Positions 43,518 to 55,642 of a DNA stretch of 64,000 bases are shown here, in pieces. Where the stretch lies: NCBI RefSeq assembly GCF_018129985.1, contig NZ_JAFCKT010000003.1, forward strand, positions 466,501 to 530,500, in the 5' to 3' direction. How positions within the stretch are numbered: position 1 is the stretch's first letter; every line of letters begins with the position of its first letter. Below the pieces are notes generated by a model. It did not search any database. It saw only the letters and a list, made by a program, of their open reading frames with translations, and was not told the origin of the DNA. The translations under genes were made by a program, and so were the position numbers. This DNA comes from Bradyrhizobium sp. SZCCT0148 (GTDB taxonomy: Bacteria; Pseudomonadota; Alphaproteobacteria; Rhizobiales; Xanthobacteraceae).

Positions 43518-44836
43518 AGACCGAATTCTCACTCACCCAGCTCGCCGATCCCGACATCGCGGAAGCCGACAAGATCCTGCGCGCCTGCGTCCATTGCGGC
43601 TTCTGCACCGCAACCTGTCCGACCTATGTGCTGCTCGGCGACGAGCTCGATAGCCCGCGCGGCCGCATCTACCTGATCAAGGAGATGCTGGAGAAGGACC
43701 AGGCGCCGACCGCGGAGGTCGTCAAGCACGTCGACCGCTGCCTGTCGTGCCTGGCCTGCATGACGACCTGCCCCTCCGGGGTGAACTACATGCATCTCGT
43801 CGACCAGGCCCGGGTCAGGATCGAAGAGCGCTATCAGCGGCCGCTGACCGAGCGGCTGCTGCGTCAGGTGCTGGCCTTCGTCCTGCCTGACCCGCAGCGT
43901 TTTCGAATCAGCATGGTGCTGGCGCGGCTCGCCCGTCCGCTTGCCGTGTTGCTGCCGACGCCGCGGCCCTCGGCGACACCCGGCCTGATCCAGCGTCTCA
44001 AGGCGATGCTGGCGCTGGCGCCCAACCGGCTGCCGCCGCGGGGGGCGCTGCCGGGCAGCGTGTTCGCGGCGCTCGGCAAGAAGCGCGGCCGGGTCGCGCT
44101 GCTGCAAGGCTGCGCCCAGCAGGTGCTGGCGCCGCGCATCAACCAGGCCGCCATCAGCCTCCTCACCCGCCACGGCATCGAGGTCGTCCTGGTCAGGGAC
44201 GAGCAGTGCTGCGGCGCGCTGACCCATCACCTCGGCAACGATCAGGATGCGTTGGCGCGGGCGCGCGCCAACATCACGGCCTGGCAAAGGGAAGCGGCCG
44301 GCGAGGGGCTCGACGCGATCCTGGTGACAACCTCGGGCTGCGGCACCGTGATCAAGGACTACGGCTATCTGCTGCGCGAGGACAAGGCGTTTGCCGCCGA
44401 CGCGGCGAAGGTGTCCGCGCTCGCCAAGGACATCACCGAATACATCGCCGGCCTCGGCCTCGAGCCGACTGCGCGACAGGACAACATCGTCGTCGCCTAT
44501 CACTCAGCGTGTTCGTTGCAGCACGGGCAGAAAATCACGACGCTTCCGAAAGAATTGCTTTCCAAGAATGGATTCGTGGTGAAAGATGTGCCGGAGAGCC
44601 ATTTGTGTTGCGGTTCGGCGGGGACCTACAACATTCTCCAGCCCGAGCTTGCGGGCCGGTTGCGCGATCGCAAGGTCGCCAACATCGCGAGCGTCAAGCC
44701 GGACATGATTGCCGCGGGCAATATCGGCTGCATGGTGCAGATTGCCAGTGGCACGTCAGTTCCGGTCGTACACACGATTGAGCTTCTCGATTGGGCTACG
44801 GGCGGGTCGCGACCGGCATTGAACGCGCAAGTTTGA
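43514..44836 (+). CDS. glcF: Glycolate oxidase iron-sulfur subunit GlcF
   Basis: A 440-residue Fe-S subunit. Two 4Fe-4S ferredoxin motifs lie at Cys25/28/31/35 (CVHCGFCTATCP) and Cys76/79/82/86 (CLSCLACMTTCP), and two CCG domains follow (EQCCGALTHH near residue 235, and HLCCGSAGTYNILQ near 365). It passes electrons from the GlcD/GlcE flavins towards the quinone pool. Third gene of the operon, overlapping glcE by 4 bp. glcDEF supports growth on glycolate, including that made by phosphoglycolate salvage in organisms with RuBisCO. Confidence 0.95.
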   Translation: MKTEFSLTQLADPDIAEADKILRACVHCGFCTATCPTYVLLGDELDSPRGRIYLIKEMLEKDQAPTAEVVKHVDRCLSCLACMTTCPSGVNYMHLVDQARVRIEERYQRPLTERLLRQVLAFVLPDPQRFRISMVLARLARPLAVLLPTPRPSATPGLIQRLKAMLALAPNRLPPRGALPGSVFAALGKKRGRVALLQGCAQQVLAPRINQAAISLLTRHGIEVVLVRDEQCCGALTHHLGNDQDALARARANITAWQREAAGEGLDAILVTTSGCGTVIKDYGYLLREDKAFAADAAKVSALAKDITEYIAGLGLEPTARQDNIVVAYHSACSLQHGQKITTLPKELLSKNGFVVKDVPESHLCCGSAGTYNILQPELAGRLRDRKVANIASVKPDMIAAGNIGCMVQIASGTSVPVVHTIELLDWATGGSRPALNAQV

Positions 44837-44920
44837 GCTTTCAAGCCCGAGCTTTCGTCCGGAGGCGGCACTGGAACGACGCCCGATCGACCATTGTTCG
44901 TCGGCAACAGGAGGACCACG

Positions 44921-45307
44921 ATGGCGAAAGCGAAGAAGAAAAAAAGCAAGAAGGCCAAAAAGGCGAAGAAGGCTGTAGCGGCGAAGAAATCCGCGAAGAA
45001 GGCAGCCAAGAAGTCCGCGAAGAAATCTCCGAAGAAATCTGCCAAGAAGTCTGCCAAGAAAGCTTCGAAGAAGGCCGCGCCGAAGAAGGCAGCCAAGAAG
45101 GCCGTGAAGACGTCGGCCAAGAAGGCGGCCAAGCCGGCCGCACCGAAGAAGGCCGCGAAGAAAGCGGCACCGAAGAAGGCGAAGGCAGCTCCCGCGCCGA
45201 AGCCGTCAGCGCCGGCGGCCACTCCGGCTCCCGAGCCGGCTGCCGAGACGAGCTGGGCGATGCCTTCGTCTTCTGCGGAAGCCGCACCCGCCGAGGGGCA
45301 AAGCTAG
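44921..45307 (+). CDS. Lysine/alanine-repeat histone-H1-like protein
   Basis: A 128-residue, extremely basic protein. Residues 1-90 are made of repeating lysine-alanine units (KKSAKKAAKKS-type steps of about four to eight residues), and the C-terminus is Ala/Pro-rich and mildly acidic. This composition matches bacterial H1-like nucleoid proteins (AlgP/HctB-like), which bind DNA through unstructured tails. The ATG at 44921 follows a strong AGGAGG. The DNA itself is repetitive (GCCAAGAAG units), so length is likely to vary between strains. It follows glcF by 84 bp and has its own terminator. Confidence 0.85.
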   Translation: MAKAKKKKSKKAKKAKKAVAAKKSAKKAAKKSAKKSPKKSAKKSAKKASKKAAPKKAAKKAVKTSAKKAAKPAAPKKAAKKAAPKKAKAAPAPKPSAPAATPAPEPAAETSWAMPSSSAEAAPAEGQS

Positions 45308-45697
45308 GTCCCATCCAGCGAGCGCGATCGCCAACAGGAAAGGCCGCTGCGGTGACGCTGCGGCCTTTCTGCATCGCCGCAGGGACCTCCGGACGCCGTC
45401 GCTCCCCCCGCAAGTCTGATTCGTAGCTTGGCTGCCACGCGATCCGGCTTCCCCGTACTTGCCCGGTCTCTTTGCGCACTTTGGAATGCAAATAATGTGG
45501 TCGAGAAGACACACAGCCCGACAACCTTTCGTGGAATCGTCAAAACGCCTAAAAAGTCGGCAGATGCCCGTGATTTTTGCTTCACGGTTACCGTCCCTCA
45601 ATCCAGATTGTCGCGGTAACGCAATTTTGCAGACAGGTCGTTTGCCCCGGGGGGCTTCCGGGATCCGACTGGGTAAGAACTGGCGATGGGGATCGAA
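45308..45697. other. Gene-free region between the H1-like gene and the porin
   Basis: A 390-bp region with the terminator at 45339-45368 in its first quarter. The remainder is AT-richer and presumably carries the porin promoter and leader; I see no convincing gene and no clear -35/-10 pair. Confidence 0.5.
45339..45368 (+). terminator. Terminator after the H1-like gene
   Basis: Stem AAAGGCCGC / GCGGCCTTT (9 bp), then a T-T mismatch, then GCG / CGC around the loop GTGA, followed by CTGC. No long U-tract beyond the stem's own TTT. Confidence 0.65.
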
Positions 45698-46711
45698 ATG
45701 AAAAAAGTGGCTTTGTTGGCAACGGCGCTGGCAATGGTGACGACGGGTTCGGCTTTCGCGGCAGACATGCGCGTGAAGGCCTTGAAGGCCCCGCCGCCGC
45801 CGGCCTTCGATCCCTGGGATATCGCGTTCGGCGGCGCGATCATGAGCGACTACATCTTCCGCGGTATCACCCAGTCGAACCACAAGCCGTCGGTCTCGGC
45901 CTATTTCGAGCCGCGCTACAACGTCACCAAGGACCTCCAGCTCTATGTCGGCGTGGCCGGTGAGAGCATCTCCTTCCCGAACCGCGCCGCGGCCGAGATC
46001 GACATCTACGGCGGTATCCGACCGACCTTCGGCGCGTTCGCTTTCGACATCGGCGTCTGGGGTTACCTGTATCCGGGTGGAAGCTGCTACTTCGGCGGCA
46101 CCGGCATCGACAACGCCGGCGTCTTCCAGGGCGCCGAGTGCGCCGAGAAGGCCCTGCTCAACACCAACGTGATCAAGAAGGACCTGAGCTTCTTCGAAGT
46201 CTACGGCAAGTTCACCTACACCGTGAACGACAACTGGTCGTTCGGCATCAATGAATACTATACCCCGAGCTATCTGAACTCGGGCGCCTGGGGCAACTAC
46301 ACCTCCATCGTCGGCAAGTACATCGCGCCCAGCACGGTGTTCGGCTCGAGCGGCGTCGGCATGTACGTGTCGGGCGAGTTCGGTCGTCAGTGGCTCGGCA
46401 CCTCCGACAGCTTCTACGGCGTGCCGGCTTTCCCGAATGGCATCAAATACGCCGACTACAACACCTGGAATATCGGCGTCGGCTTCACCTACAAGGTGAT
46501 GACGCTGGATCTGCGCTACTCCGACACCGACCTGTCGAAGGGTGACTGTAACGCCTTCACCAGCGATTTCTCGGCGCGCGGCAACCTCACCGCATCGACC
46601 GGCACCTTCACGACCCCCATCAACCCGTCGGGCGTCGGCTCCAACTGGTGCGGCGCGGCTGGCATCGCCAAGCTGTCGTTCGACCTGACCGCGATGACCA
46701 ACCTGAAGTAA
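45698..46711 (+). CDS. TorF family putative outer-membrane porin
   Basis: A 337-residue beta-barrel protein. The signal peptide is MKKVALLATALAMVTTGSAF, cleaved after AFA. The mature part begins with IMSDYIFRGITQSNHKPSVS, the TorF/Gcw_chp signature, followed by alternating amphipathic strands and aromatic girdle residues. It ends near LSFDLTAMTNLK without the usual terminal Phe. The ATG at 45698 gives a proper signal peptide; an ATG at 45686 would add four residues. It is a single-gene unit closed by a strong terminator. Specificity is unknown. Confidence 0.88.
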   Translation: MKKVALLATALAMVTTGSAFAADMRVKALKAPPPPAFDPWDIAFGGAIMSDYIFRGITQSNHKPSVSAYFEPRYNVTKDLQLYVGVAGESISFPNRAAAEIDIYGGIRPTFGAFAFDIGVWGYLYPGGSCYFGGTGIDNAGVFQGAECAEKALLNTNVIKKDLSFFEVYGKFTYTVNDNWSFGINEYYTPSYLNSGAWGNYTSIVGKYIAPSTVFGSSGVGMYVSGEFGRQWLGTSDSFYGVPAFPNGIKYADYNTWNIGVGFTYKVMTLDLRYSDTDLSKGDCNAFTSDFSARGNLTASTGTFTTPINPSGVGSNWCGAAGIAKLSFDLTAMTNLK

Positions 46712-46734
46712 GTTCTTTCCGAGACCAGCGACGA

Positions 46735-46762
46735 GGGCGGCAGAGCAATCTGCCGCCCTTTT
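46735..46762 (+). terminator. Rho-independent terminator after the porin
   Basis: A perfect 10-bp stem GGGCGGCAGA / TCTGCCGCCC with the loop GCAA, followed by TTTTG, between the porin and the convergent ABC transporter gene. Textbook form. Confidence 0.92.
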
Positions 46763-46777
46763 GCTTTGGTCCGGTGC

Positions 46778-48538
46778 TCAGCCCGCCCTGGTCGGCTCCG
46801 CCCGGGCCGGCTCGCCTGATTTGCCGAGAGTGTGGATTTCGCCGTCCTGCACCAGGGCCACCTTGCGGGTATGGAAGGCGTCCAGCGTCGAGCGGTGGCC
46901 GATCGAGACGATGGTGGCCTGGGGCATCTTCTCCGTCAGCAGCCGGTAGAGCCGGTCCTCGGACGGCTCGTCCAGCGAGGCCGTCGCCTCGTCGAGGAAG
47001 AGATAGTCCGGCACGTGTAGCAGCGCACGGGCAAGCCCGAGGCGTTGCTGCTCGCCAAGCGACAATGTCCGGTTCCAGTGGCCGTGCTCGTCGAGCCGGT
47101 CCGCCAGCCGCGGCATGCCGACTGCCATCAGCGCGTCGCGGACCTTTTCGGGCGGGATGGAGCCGTGCTCGGCCGGGTAGATGACGGCGTCGCCAAGCGG
47201 GCCGATCGGGAAATACGGCCGCTGCGGCAGCATCATCAGCTTCGCCGTCTCAGGAATCGCGATCGTGCCGGTGCCGAACGGCCAGACCCCGGCAATGGCC
47301 CGGAACAGGGTCGACTTGCCCGAGCCCGACGGGCCGGTCACCAGCACCCGTTCGGACGGCTGGATCGTGAAGGCATCGGCGGTGACCAGGGGCGTGCCGT
47401 TCGGGAGCTTGACCAGCAATTGCTCGAGCGTGATGGACTTGCCGTTCGATGCTGCGACGTCGATGGTCGGCTCGCTCGCCAAGCCGTCGGCGGCGGAGCT
47501 GACCGACATCTCGAAGCCATCGAGGCGGGCGATCACCGCGCGCCACTCCGCGAGCGAGCGATAGGCGGTGACGAAGAAGGACAGCGCGTCCTGCACGCTG
47601 CCGAACGCCGAGCCGGTCTGCATCATGTCGCCGAGCTGGATACGCTTGGCGAAGTAGGCCGGCGCCACCACAACATAGGGAAAGATCGTCGCGGCCTGGC
47701 CGTAGCTTGCCGTGAACGCGGTCAGGCGCTTGGTCCGGCTCATGATCGCGTACCAATTGCCGATGACGAAGCCGAAGCGGTGCAGCAGTCGCCCCCGCTC
47801 CGCGTGCTCACCTTTCAACAGGGCGATCTGCTCGGAATTTTCGCGCACGCGGATCAGGTTGAAGCGGAAGTCGGCCTCAAAGCGCTGCTGCTCGAAATTC
47901 AGATTGATCAGCGGGGCGCCGATCCAGTGCGTCAGCGCCGTACCGACGATCGCGTAGGCCAGTGCGCACCAGACCAGAAAACCGGGGACGAGGATATCGG
48001 TGCCGTAGATGTACAGGGGCGCCTTGTAGGACAGACCCCAGAGGATGACGACGAACGAGGCCAGCGTCACGACCGACGACAACAGCCCGAGGCCGATGGT
48101 CAGCGTCTGTTCGACGAAATTCTTGACGTCCTCGGTGATGCGCTGGTCCGGATTGTCCGCGGCGTCGCCCTTGAGCTGCATGCGGTAATGCGTGGCGCCG
48201 TCGAGCCATTCGCCGAGATAGTGCTGCGTCAGCCATTGCCGCCAGCGGATCTGCAGCCACTGGTTCAAGTAGAGCTTGTAGACGGCCAGGGCGACGAAGG
48301 TGAAGGCGAGGCCGAGGAAGATCCAGACCTCCTTGACGAATTCGGGCAGATCGTAGGCCTGCAGGGCGCTGTAGAACCGGTTTTGCCACTGATTGAGGAG
48401 CACGTTGATCGCGACCAGCACCAGCTCCATCGCGACGACGACAGCGAGCAGGCCGCGCCCGACCCATTTGTCCTCCGACCGGAAATAGGGGATCGCGATT
48501 CGCCAGACGATCGCGAGCGTGGCGCTGATGTTCTTCAC
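46778..48538 (-). CDS. ABC transporter ATPase/permease, SbmA/BacA-like (YddA/BclA type)
   Basis: A 586-residue fused transporter. The N-terminal membrane domain has about six helices (VVVAMELVLVAINVLL, FLGLAFTFVALAVYKLYL, LSSVVTLASFVVILWG and others) and is of the SbmA/BacA-like ABC_membrane_2 type. The C-terminal ATPase keeps Walker A GPSGSGKST, signature LSLGEQQRLGLARA, Walker B YLFLDEATASLDE and the switch His. Fused BacA-ATPase proteins import peptides; in Bradyrhizobium one such protein, BclA, is needed for bacteroid differentiation. I chose the GTG at 48538, behind AGGAGA. Whether this is BclA or a paralogue is not decidable here. Confidence 0.9.
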   Translation of the reverse strand: MKNISATLAIVWRIAIPYFRSEDKWVGRGLLAVVVAMELVLVAINVLLNQWQNRFYSALQAYDLPEFVKEVWIFLGLAFTFVALAVYKLYLNQWLQIRWRQWLTQHYLGEWLDGATHYRMQLKGDAADNPDQRITEDVKNFVEQTLTIGLGLLSSVVTLASFVVILWGLSYKAPLYIYGTDILVPGFLVWCALAYAIVGTALTHWIGAPLINLNFEQQRFEADFRFNLIRVRENSEQIALLKGEHAERGRLLHRFGFVIGNWYAIMSRTKRLTAFTASYGQAATIFPYVVVAPAYFAKRIQLGDMMQTGSAFGSVQDALSFFVTAYRSLAEWRAVIARLDGFEMSVSSAADGLASEPTIDVAASNGKSITLEQLLVKLPNGTPLVTADAFTIQPSERVLVTGPSGSGKSTLFRAIAGVWPFGTGTIAIPETAKLMMLPQRPYFPIGPLGDAVIYPAEHGSIPPEKVRDALMAVGMPRLADRLDEHGHWNRTLSLGEQQRLGLARALLHVPDYLFLDEATASLDEPSEDRLYRLLTEKMPQATIVSIGHRSTLDAFHTRKVALVQDGEIHTLGKSGEPARAEPTRAG

Positions 48539-48863
48539 AGAGCTCTGTCTCCTGAGGGGATGTGCACAATTTCCCGAGCCAAGGGTTTGCGGCAAGGGTT
48601 TGTGGCAATGGCGGAAATCGGCGCGCCTATACTAAAGTCGCAAGTACTGCAATTTGCGTTGTCTTGTCGCACCCCGCAACCCTAGCATGGGGTTTGACGG
48701 CGCGGGGTGGGGTGCTTCGGGATTTCGCGAGCTTGTGAGCGGGACGGGAACCGCCGCATTCGCGAGGAATTCGCGTCCAGCTCGGGGGTTATCGTTCCAG
48801 CGTCAAGCAGCTCGGCTCTCCACGCGGGCCGTCTGCCACAAACATGCGTGGGGGAGGAAGACC
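48539..48863. other. Divergent intergenic region, ABC transporter / lactate permease
   Basis: A 325-bp region. A frame is open upstream of the permease from 48654, but its codons before 48864 look non-coding. No clear promoter pair or operator stands out; the stretch 48632-48670 (ACTAAAGTCGCAAGTACTGC and following bases) is the most AT-rich part. Confidence 0.45.
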
Positions 48864-50528
<1,665 letters not shown>

Positions 50529-50553
50529 CAGGCCACGTCCGGCTTCGATGCAG

Positions 50554-50583
50554 ATCCCCGCGGAGGTCTCCGCGGGGATTTTT
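50554..50583 (+). terminator. Rho-independent terminator after the lactate permease
   Basis: A perfect 11-bp stem ATCCCCGCGGA / TCCGCGGGGAT with the loop GGTC, then TTTT. Textbook form. Confidence 0.93.
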
Positions 50584-50658
50584 GCATGCGAGCGAACCTT
50601 CTCAATGAGCCCGCAGTCTTATAGAAGGTGCCGCAGATCAGGTCGGTCGAGAGGTTTC

Positions 50659-51057
50659 ATGGTTTCGCTCAAGCCATTGGTATGTGCTGCGGTTGCAATG
50701 CTCGCGATGTCCGCTGTCGCGCGTGCCGAGGACGGTTTTCCGTTCGGCACCGAAATGACCCTGGAAGCGCTGCCGCAGGCAGGCTCGAAGCGAATTCCAA
50801 ACATCGAGATCGGTGACCATGGCGAGGTCGTGCTGGAGCTCTGGTGCAAGGGCGGCAAGGGCCAGTTCTCGGTCGCCGGCAACACTGTGATCTTCGTTCC
50901 CGGCCAGATCCAGGACCGCAACTGTCCGCCGGCAAGAGCGCAGGCCGACGACGAACTCGTCGCAGCACTCAGCAGCGTCGAGACCTGGAAGCGGCAGGGC
51001 GACGTGCTGACGCTGATCGGCCCCAAGCCGCTGCGCTTCAGGACAACGGGGAATTAG
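50659..51057 (+). CDS. META-domain-like secreted protein
   Basis: A 132-residue exported protein: signal peptide residues 1-22 (LVCAAVAMLAMSAVARA), then a small domain with a Cys pair (ELWCKGG and DRNCPPA) and the C-terminal pattern LSSVETWKRQGDVLTLIGPK, which resembles the META/HslJ domain (W-x5-LxLxG). META proteins are periplasmic or lipoproteins with poorly defined roles, some linked to stress. The ATG at 50659 follows GAGAGG. It is monocistronic. Confidence 0.78.
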   Translation: MVSLKPLVCAAVAMLAMSAVARAEDGFPFGTEMTLEALPQAGSKRIPNIEIGDHGEVVLELWCKGGKGQFSVAGNTVIFVPGQIQDRNCPPARAQADDELVAALSSVETWKRQGDVLTLIGPKPLRFRTTGN

Positions 51058-51217
51058 CGCTGCTCTCGTGTCCCGGACGCGCTGCAGCGTGTAACGCTGC
51101 TGCGCAGGCCGGACACAGTCATCTGTTCTCGATGTCGATACCGGCTTCCGGGCCCCGGCTCTGCAGCGCATCACCGAGGTGCTGTGCTGCGTCCCGGGCA
51201 CAACAGTTCACGTCACT

Positions 51218-52429
51218 TCACTTCCACACCGATTTGTCGGCGTCCCAGCGCTGAGCCTTGAACTCCTTGACCAGGGCCTCGATCGAACCGTTGTCGTCGG
51301 GCTGATCGCCTTCCTCGTCGACCGAGGCGTCGTCGGAGAGATTGAGCTTGGCGCCGCTGCTCTCATCAGCGGTCGTCGTCGCGGGGCTGCCGATCCAGAG
51401 CATGAGCTTGTCGGTCGTGCCCGGTTTGTCGGGCGAGACGAGCCCTGCGACCTCGATCGTGTCGGTGAGATCCAGTGCGGGGAAATCCGGGTTCGGGCGC
51501 TTGAACACCAGCTTGAGCTTGCCCGTGGCGGGGTTGAAGCTTTGTGAGGCCGGCTTTGCCGCGAGCGTCCGGCTCAAGACGTTCGCAACGGCGGCCGCCA
51601 GCTTGTCCTTGCTGATCTTGTCGCCCTCGCGCCAGTCGGCCGCGGCGAAGCGGATGGTGCGGTCCATCTCGGTCATGCCCGCGGTCCAGCCCGCGGCAGT
51701 GACGCCCGGCATGGCCTTGAACTTCGCCAGCAGCGCGCCGGCGCGCTCGGGATCAACCGACATGTTGATCGTTTGCTCGCCCGCACGCAGCGCATCGCAG
51801 CCGACGGTGAGGCTCGCCAGCGTCACCTCGACCGCCTGGCCCTTCAGGCTCTTCAGGAAGTCGGTCGCGGCGTCCAGCTTGACCTTGACCGCGATCGCTT
51901 CCGGCGAGACGTCGGTGAAATCCTTCGGCTGCGGCGTGATGCCGTCGTCGGAGGTCTGGTTGTCCTGAAATTCCTTCTCGCTGAGATCGGCGTTGTCGGG
52001 TGAGGTCACCTCGGTCACCACCTGGCCGATGCTGATCTGGCCGCGGAACTCGAACGTATCGCCGCTCTGCTTGCGCAGCAGCTTGACGCTGACGGGCGAC
52101 TTTTCGCCGACGCTCTGCGTGGTGCCGGTCAGGGTCTGGCCCGCGACCTGGAGGTTGACGACGAAGCGGTCCTTTCGGTCCGAATTCTTTGCGACGGGAT
52201 AGCAGACGTCGAGCACGGCCGCCGTCACCGTCTTGCCCTGGCGCGTCTCCTTCAGGATCACGTCGGCATTGCCGTCCATCAGGCCGTCGATCGAGGTGAA
52301 ATAGCGTGTCTCCGGACCACCGGGCGTCGTCGCCTTGGGCGACAGCTTCATCTGGGCGGAGGCGGGATGCGGAGAAGCGGCAAGCAGAGCTGCCAGAAGG
52401 ACTGTCGAACAAGCCAGAAACGCACGCAT
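51218..52429 (-). CDS. Conserved secreted protein of unknown function
   Basis: A 403-residue exported protein. The signal peptide is residues 1-25 (FLACSTVLLAALLAASPHPA). The mature part has no motif I can name; it carries several Lys/Asp-rich segments, two cysteines (LDVCYPV and TVGCDAL), and an acidic C-terminal stretch (DDASVDEEGDQPDDN). Codon use is normal, so it is a real gene. The ATG at 52429 has a GAGGA about ten bases upstream. The gene follows groEL in the same direction after a terminator, so it is a separate unit. Confidence 0.75.
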   Translation of the reverse strand: MRAFLACSTVLLAALLAASPHPASAQMKLSPKATTPGGPETRYFTSIDGLMDGNADVILKETRQGKTVTAAVLDVCYPVAKNSDRKDRFVVNLQVAGQTLTGTTQSVGEKSPVSVKLLRKQSGDTFEFRGQISIGQVVTEVTSPDNADLSEKEFQDNQTSDDGITPQPKDFTDVSPEAIAVKVKLDAATDFLKSLKGQAVEVTLASLTVGCDALRAGEQTINMSVDPERAGALLAKFKAMPGVTAAGWTAGMTEMDRTIRFAAADWREGDKISKDKLAAAVANVLSRTLAAKPASQSFNPATGKLKLVFKRPNPDFPALDLTDTIEVAGLVSPDKPGTTDKLMLWIGSPATTTADESSGAKLNLSDDASVDEEGDQPDDNGSIEALVKEFKAQRWDADKSVWK

Positions 52430-52450
52430 CGCTGAAAATCCTCGCGCAAC

Positions 52451-52498
52451 GGGCATGATCCGGAAAAGTGTGAAGCTGTTTCCTGGAGGATCATGCCC
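52451..52498. repeat. GGGCATGATCC inverted-repeat element
   Basis: GGGCATGATCC at 52451-52461 and its perfect complement GGATCATGCCC at 52488-52498 enclose 26 bp including GGAAAAGTGTGAAGC. I recognise this sequence as a very common short repeat of Bradyrhizobium and Rhodopseudomonas intergenic DNA. It overlaps the leader of the secreted-protein gene. Confidence 0.8.
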
Positions 52499-52575
52499 AA
52501 ACAATTCGAATCGGCGCGTTACCGTAGTGGGTTTCGGCCGGCGGTTGAATCGGAAAGCGGAGGGGCAGGGTCGGC

Positions 52576-52605
52576 AAAAAAGAAGGCCGCCCGGAGGCGG
52601 CCTTC
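52576..52605 (-). terminator. Rho-independent terminator of groESL
   Basis: Read on the minus strand: GAAGGCCGCC, loop TCCG, GGCGGCCTTC, then TTTTTT, 25 bp after the groEL stop. Perfect 10-bp stem with a long U-tract. Confidence 0.95.
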
Positions 52606-52629
52606 GCAATCCTGTAATGGAACGGAGGC

Positions 52630-54460
<1,831 letters not shown>

Positions 54461-54495
54461 AGCGGCGCATTCAGCGGCTGTTCAGGCGGGTGGCC

Positions 54496-54792
54496 TTAGG
54501 CCAGTACGCCCATGATGTCCGACTCCTTCATGATCAGGAGCTCTTCGTTGTCGATCTTGACCTCGGTGCCCGACCATTTGCCGAACAGCACGCGGTCGCC
54601 GACCTTGAGGTCGATCGGGGTCAGCTTGCCGGTCTCGTCACGACCGCCCGGGCCGACGGCGACGATTTCGCCCTGGGACGGCTTTTCCTTGGCGCTGTCC
54701 GGAATGATGATGCCGCCCTTGGTCTTTTCCTCGGCGTCGATACGTTTGACCACGACACGGTCATGCAGCGGACGAAATTTGGATTTAGCCAT
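54496..54792 (-). CDS. groES: Co-chaperonin GroES (Hsp10)
   Basis: A 98-residue Gro[22 protein letters not shown] at the start, the mobile loop [16 protein letters not shown] at residues 27-42, [20 protein letters not shown] near the end. It caps GroEL. Length is normal. First gene of the operon; the CIRCE operator and a sigma70-like promoter lie 94-160 bp upstream. Confidence 0.99.
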   Translation of the reverse strand: MAKSKFRPLHDRVVVKRIDAEEKTKGGIIIPDSAKEKPSQGEIVAVGPGGRDETGKLTPIDLKVGDRVLFGKWSGTEVKIDNEELLIMKESDIMGVLA

Positions 54793-54885
54793 GACGTTTC
54801 CCTTTGGAGGCTCGCTTCGGAAGTAGTGGAAGTGGGTGGGGCGGCGCTTCCGCCCAGCCCCTACCCCAGGGATCGAACGGCGCGC

Positions 54886-54912
54886 TTAGCAATCGGGCTT
54901 TCCGAGTGCTAA
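54886..54912 (-). promoter_or_regulatory. CIRCE operator (HrcA site)
   Basis: TTAGCAATC at 54886-54894, nine bases, GAGTGCTAA at 54904-54912. The right arm is consensus and the left differs from TTAGCACTC at one base. It lies just downstream of the -10, in the groES leader, where HrcA binding blocks transcription until heat shock. Confidence 0.95.
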
Positions 54913-54923
54913 TAGTGCGCCCG

Positions 54924-54952
54924 GAAATATGGCTTGGCCGCGATCCTGTCAA
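54924..54952 (-). promoter_or_regulatory. groES promoter
   Basis: On the minus strand, -35 TTGACA (54952-54947), 17 bp, and -10 TATTTC (54929-54924). The predicted start site near 54917 places CIRCE in the first 35 transcribed bases. The rest of the 316-bp gene-free stretch 54793-55108 has no other feature that I can identify. Confidence 0.75.
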
Positions 54953-55108
54953 GCAAAGGTGGTTAAGCGATTGGTGAGGCGGATATAGGATGGTGGTATT
55001 GGAAACTTGTTCGGGGCACAGGCGTATCAAAGGACGTCATTGCTCCGGCAGCGTTTTTACGCTTGGCTGCGGGAGGGGTGCGGCCATGGTCTTGTCCGGG
55101 GGAATGCC

Positions 55109-55630
55109 ATGTTAAGTTCAGCTCACGCGCGCACGGCCGCCAATCTGGCCGCCGCCTCTTGTCTGGCGCTGCTGCTGGGCGCCTGCGGCGGCGGCATGAG
55201 CCTGCCGTCCTTCTCGTCGTCCTCGCCGCCGCCCGACGCCGAGCCCGGCGCCGGCCCGGAAATGCCTGCGACCATTCGCGCCGACGAGATCGTCGGCCGC
55301 TGGGGTCTCGCCTCGTTCCAGAACCCGGCCGACCGCGCCCGCACCGAGGCTGCCGCCCGCGCCCAGTGCAAAAATCCCTACGTGATCACCGCCGGCTCCT
55401 CCGGCGGCGTGATCATGCATCTGGCCGACCAGGCAACCCCGCAGGAACTGCGGCTGAAGGGCTCGCCGAGCGGCAAGAACTACATCGGACCGGCGGGCCC
55501 GACGCCCGGCGATCAGGATCGCGAGATCGTCTCCTTCGACGGCCGCGTCCTGATCACCCGATTCATCGACAAGGACGCCGCCACCCGCTACGGCAACATG
55601 GTCTACGTCCGCTGCGCGCCGCGGGCGTAG
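55109..55630 (+). CDS. Lipoprotein, omp10/Inh-like
   Basis: A 173-residue lipoprotein. The signal sequence ends in the lipobox LLGAC, so Cys27 is acylated; a Gly- and Ser-rich linker follows and then a domain around residues 60-173 with VGRWGLASFQNP, a Cys pair (ARAQCKNPY and YVRCAPRA) and GSPSGKNYIGPAG. The overall look is of a small beta-barrel outer-membrane lipoprotein conserved in Bradyrhizobium, of unknown role; similarity to Omp10/inhibitor-type lipoproteins is only a suggestion. The ATG at 55109 follows GGGGGA. Confidence 0.75.
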   Translation: MLSSAHARTAANLAAASCLALLLGACGGGMSLPSFSSSSPPPDAEPGAGPEMPATIRADEIVGRWGLASFQNPADRARTEAAARAQCKNPYVITAGSSGGVIMHLADQATPQELRLKGSPSGKNYIGPAGPTPGDQDREIVSFDGRVLITRFIDKDAATRYGNMVYVRCAPRA

Positions 55631-55642
55631 TCACGGCTCGTT

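Noticed and set aside
44626..45222. A Phe/Ala-rich minus-strand frame opposite the H1-like gene
   Set aside because: It is the mirror of the lysine codons in the repeat; it has no ribosome site or family.
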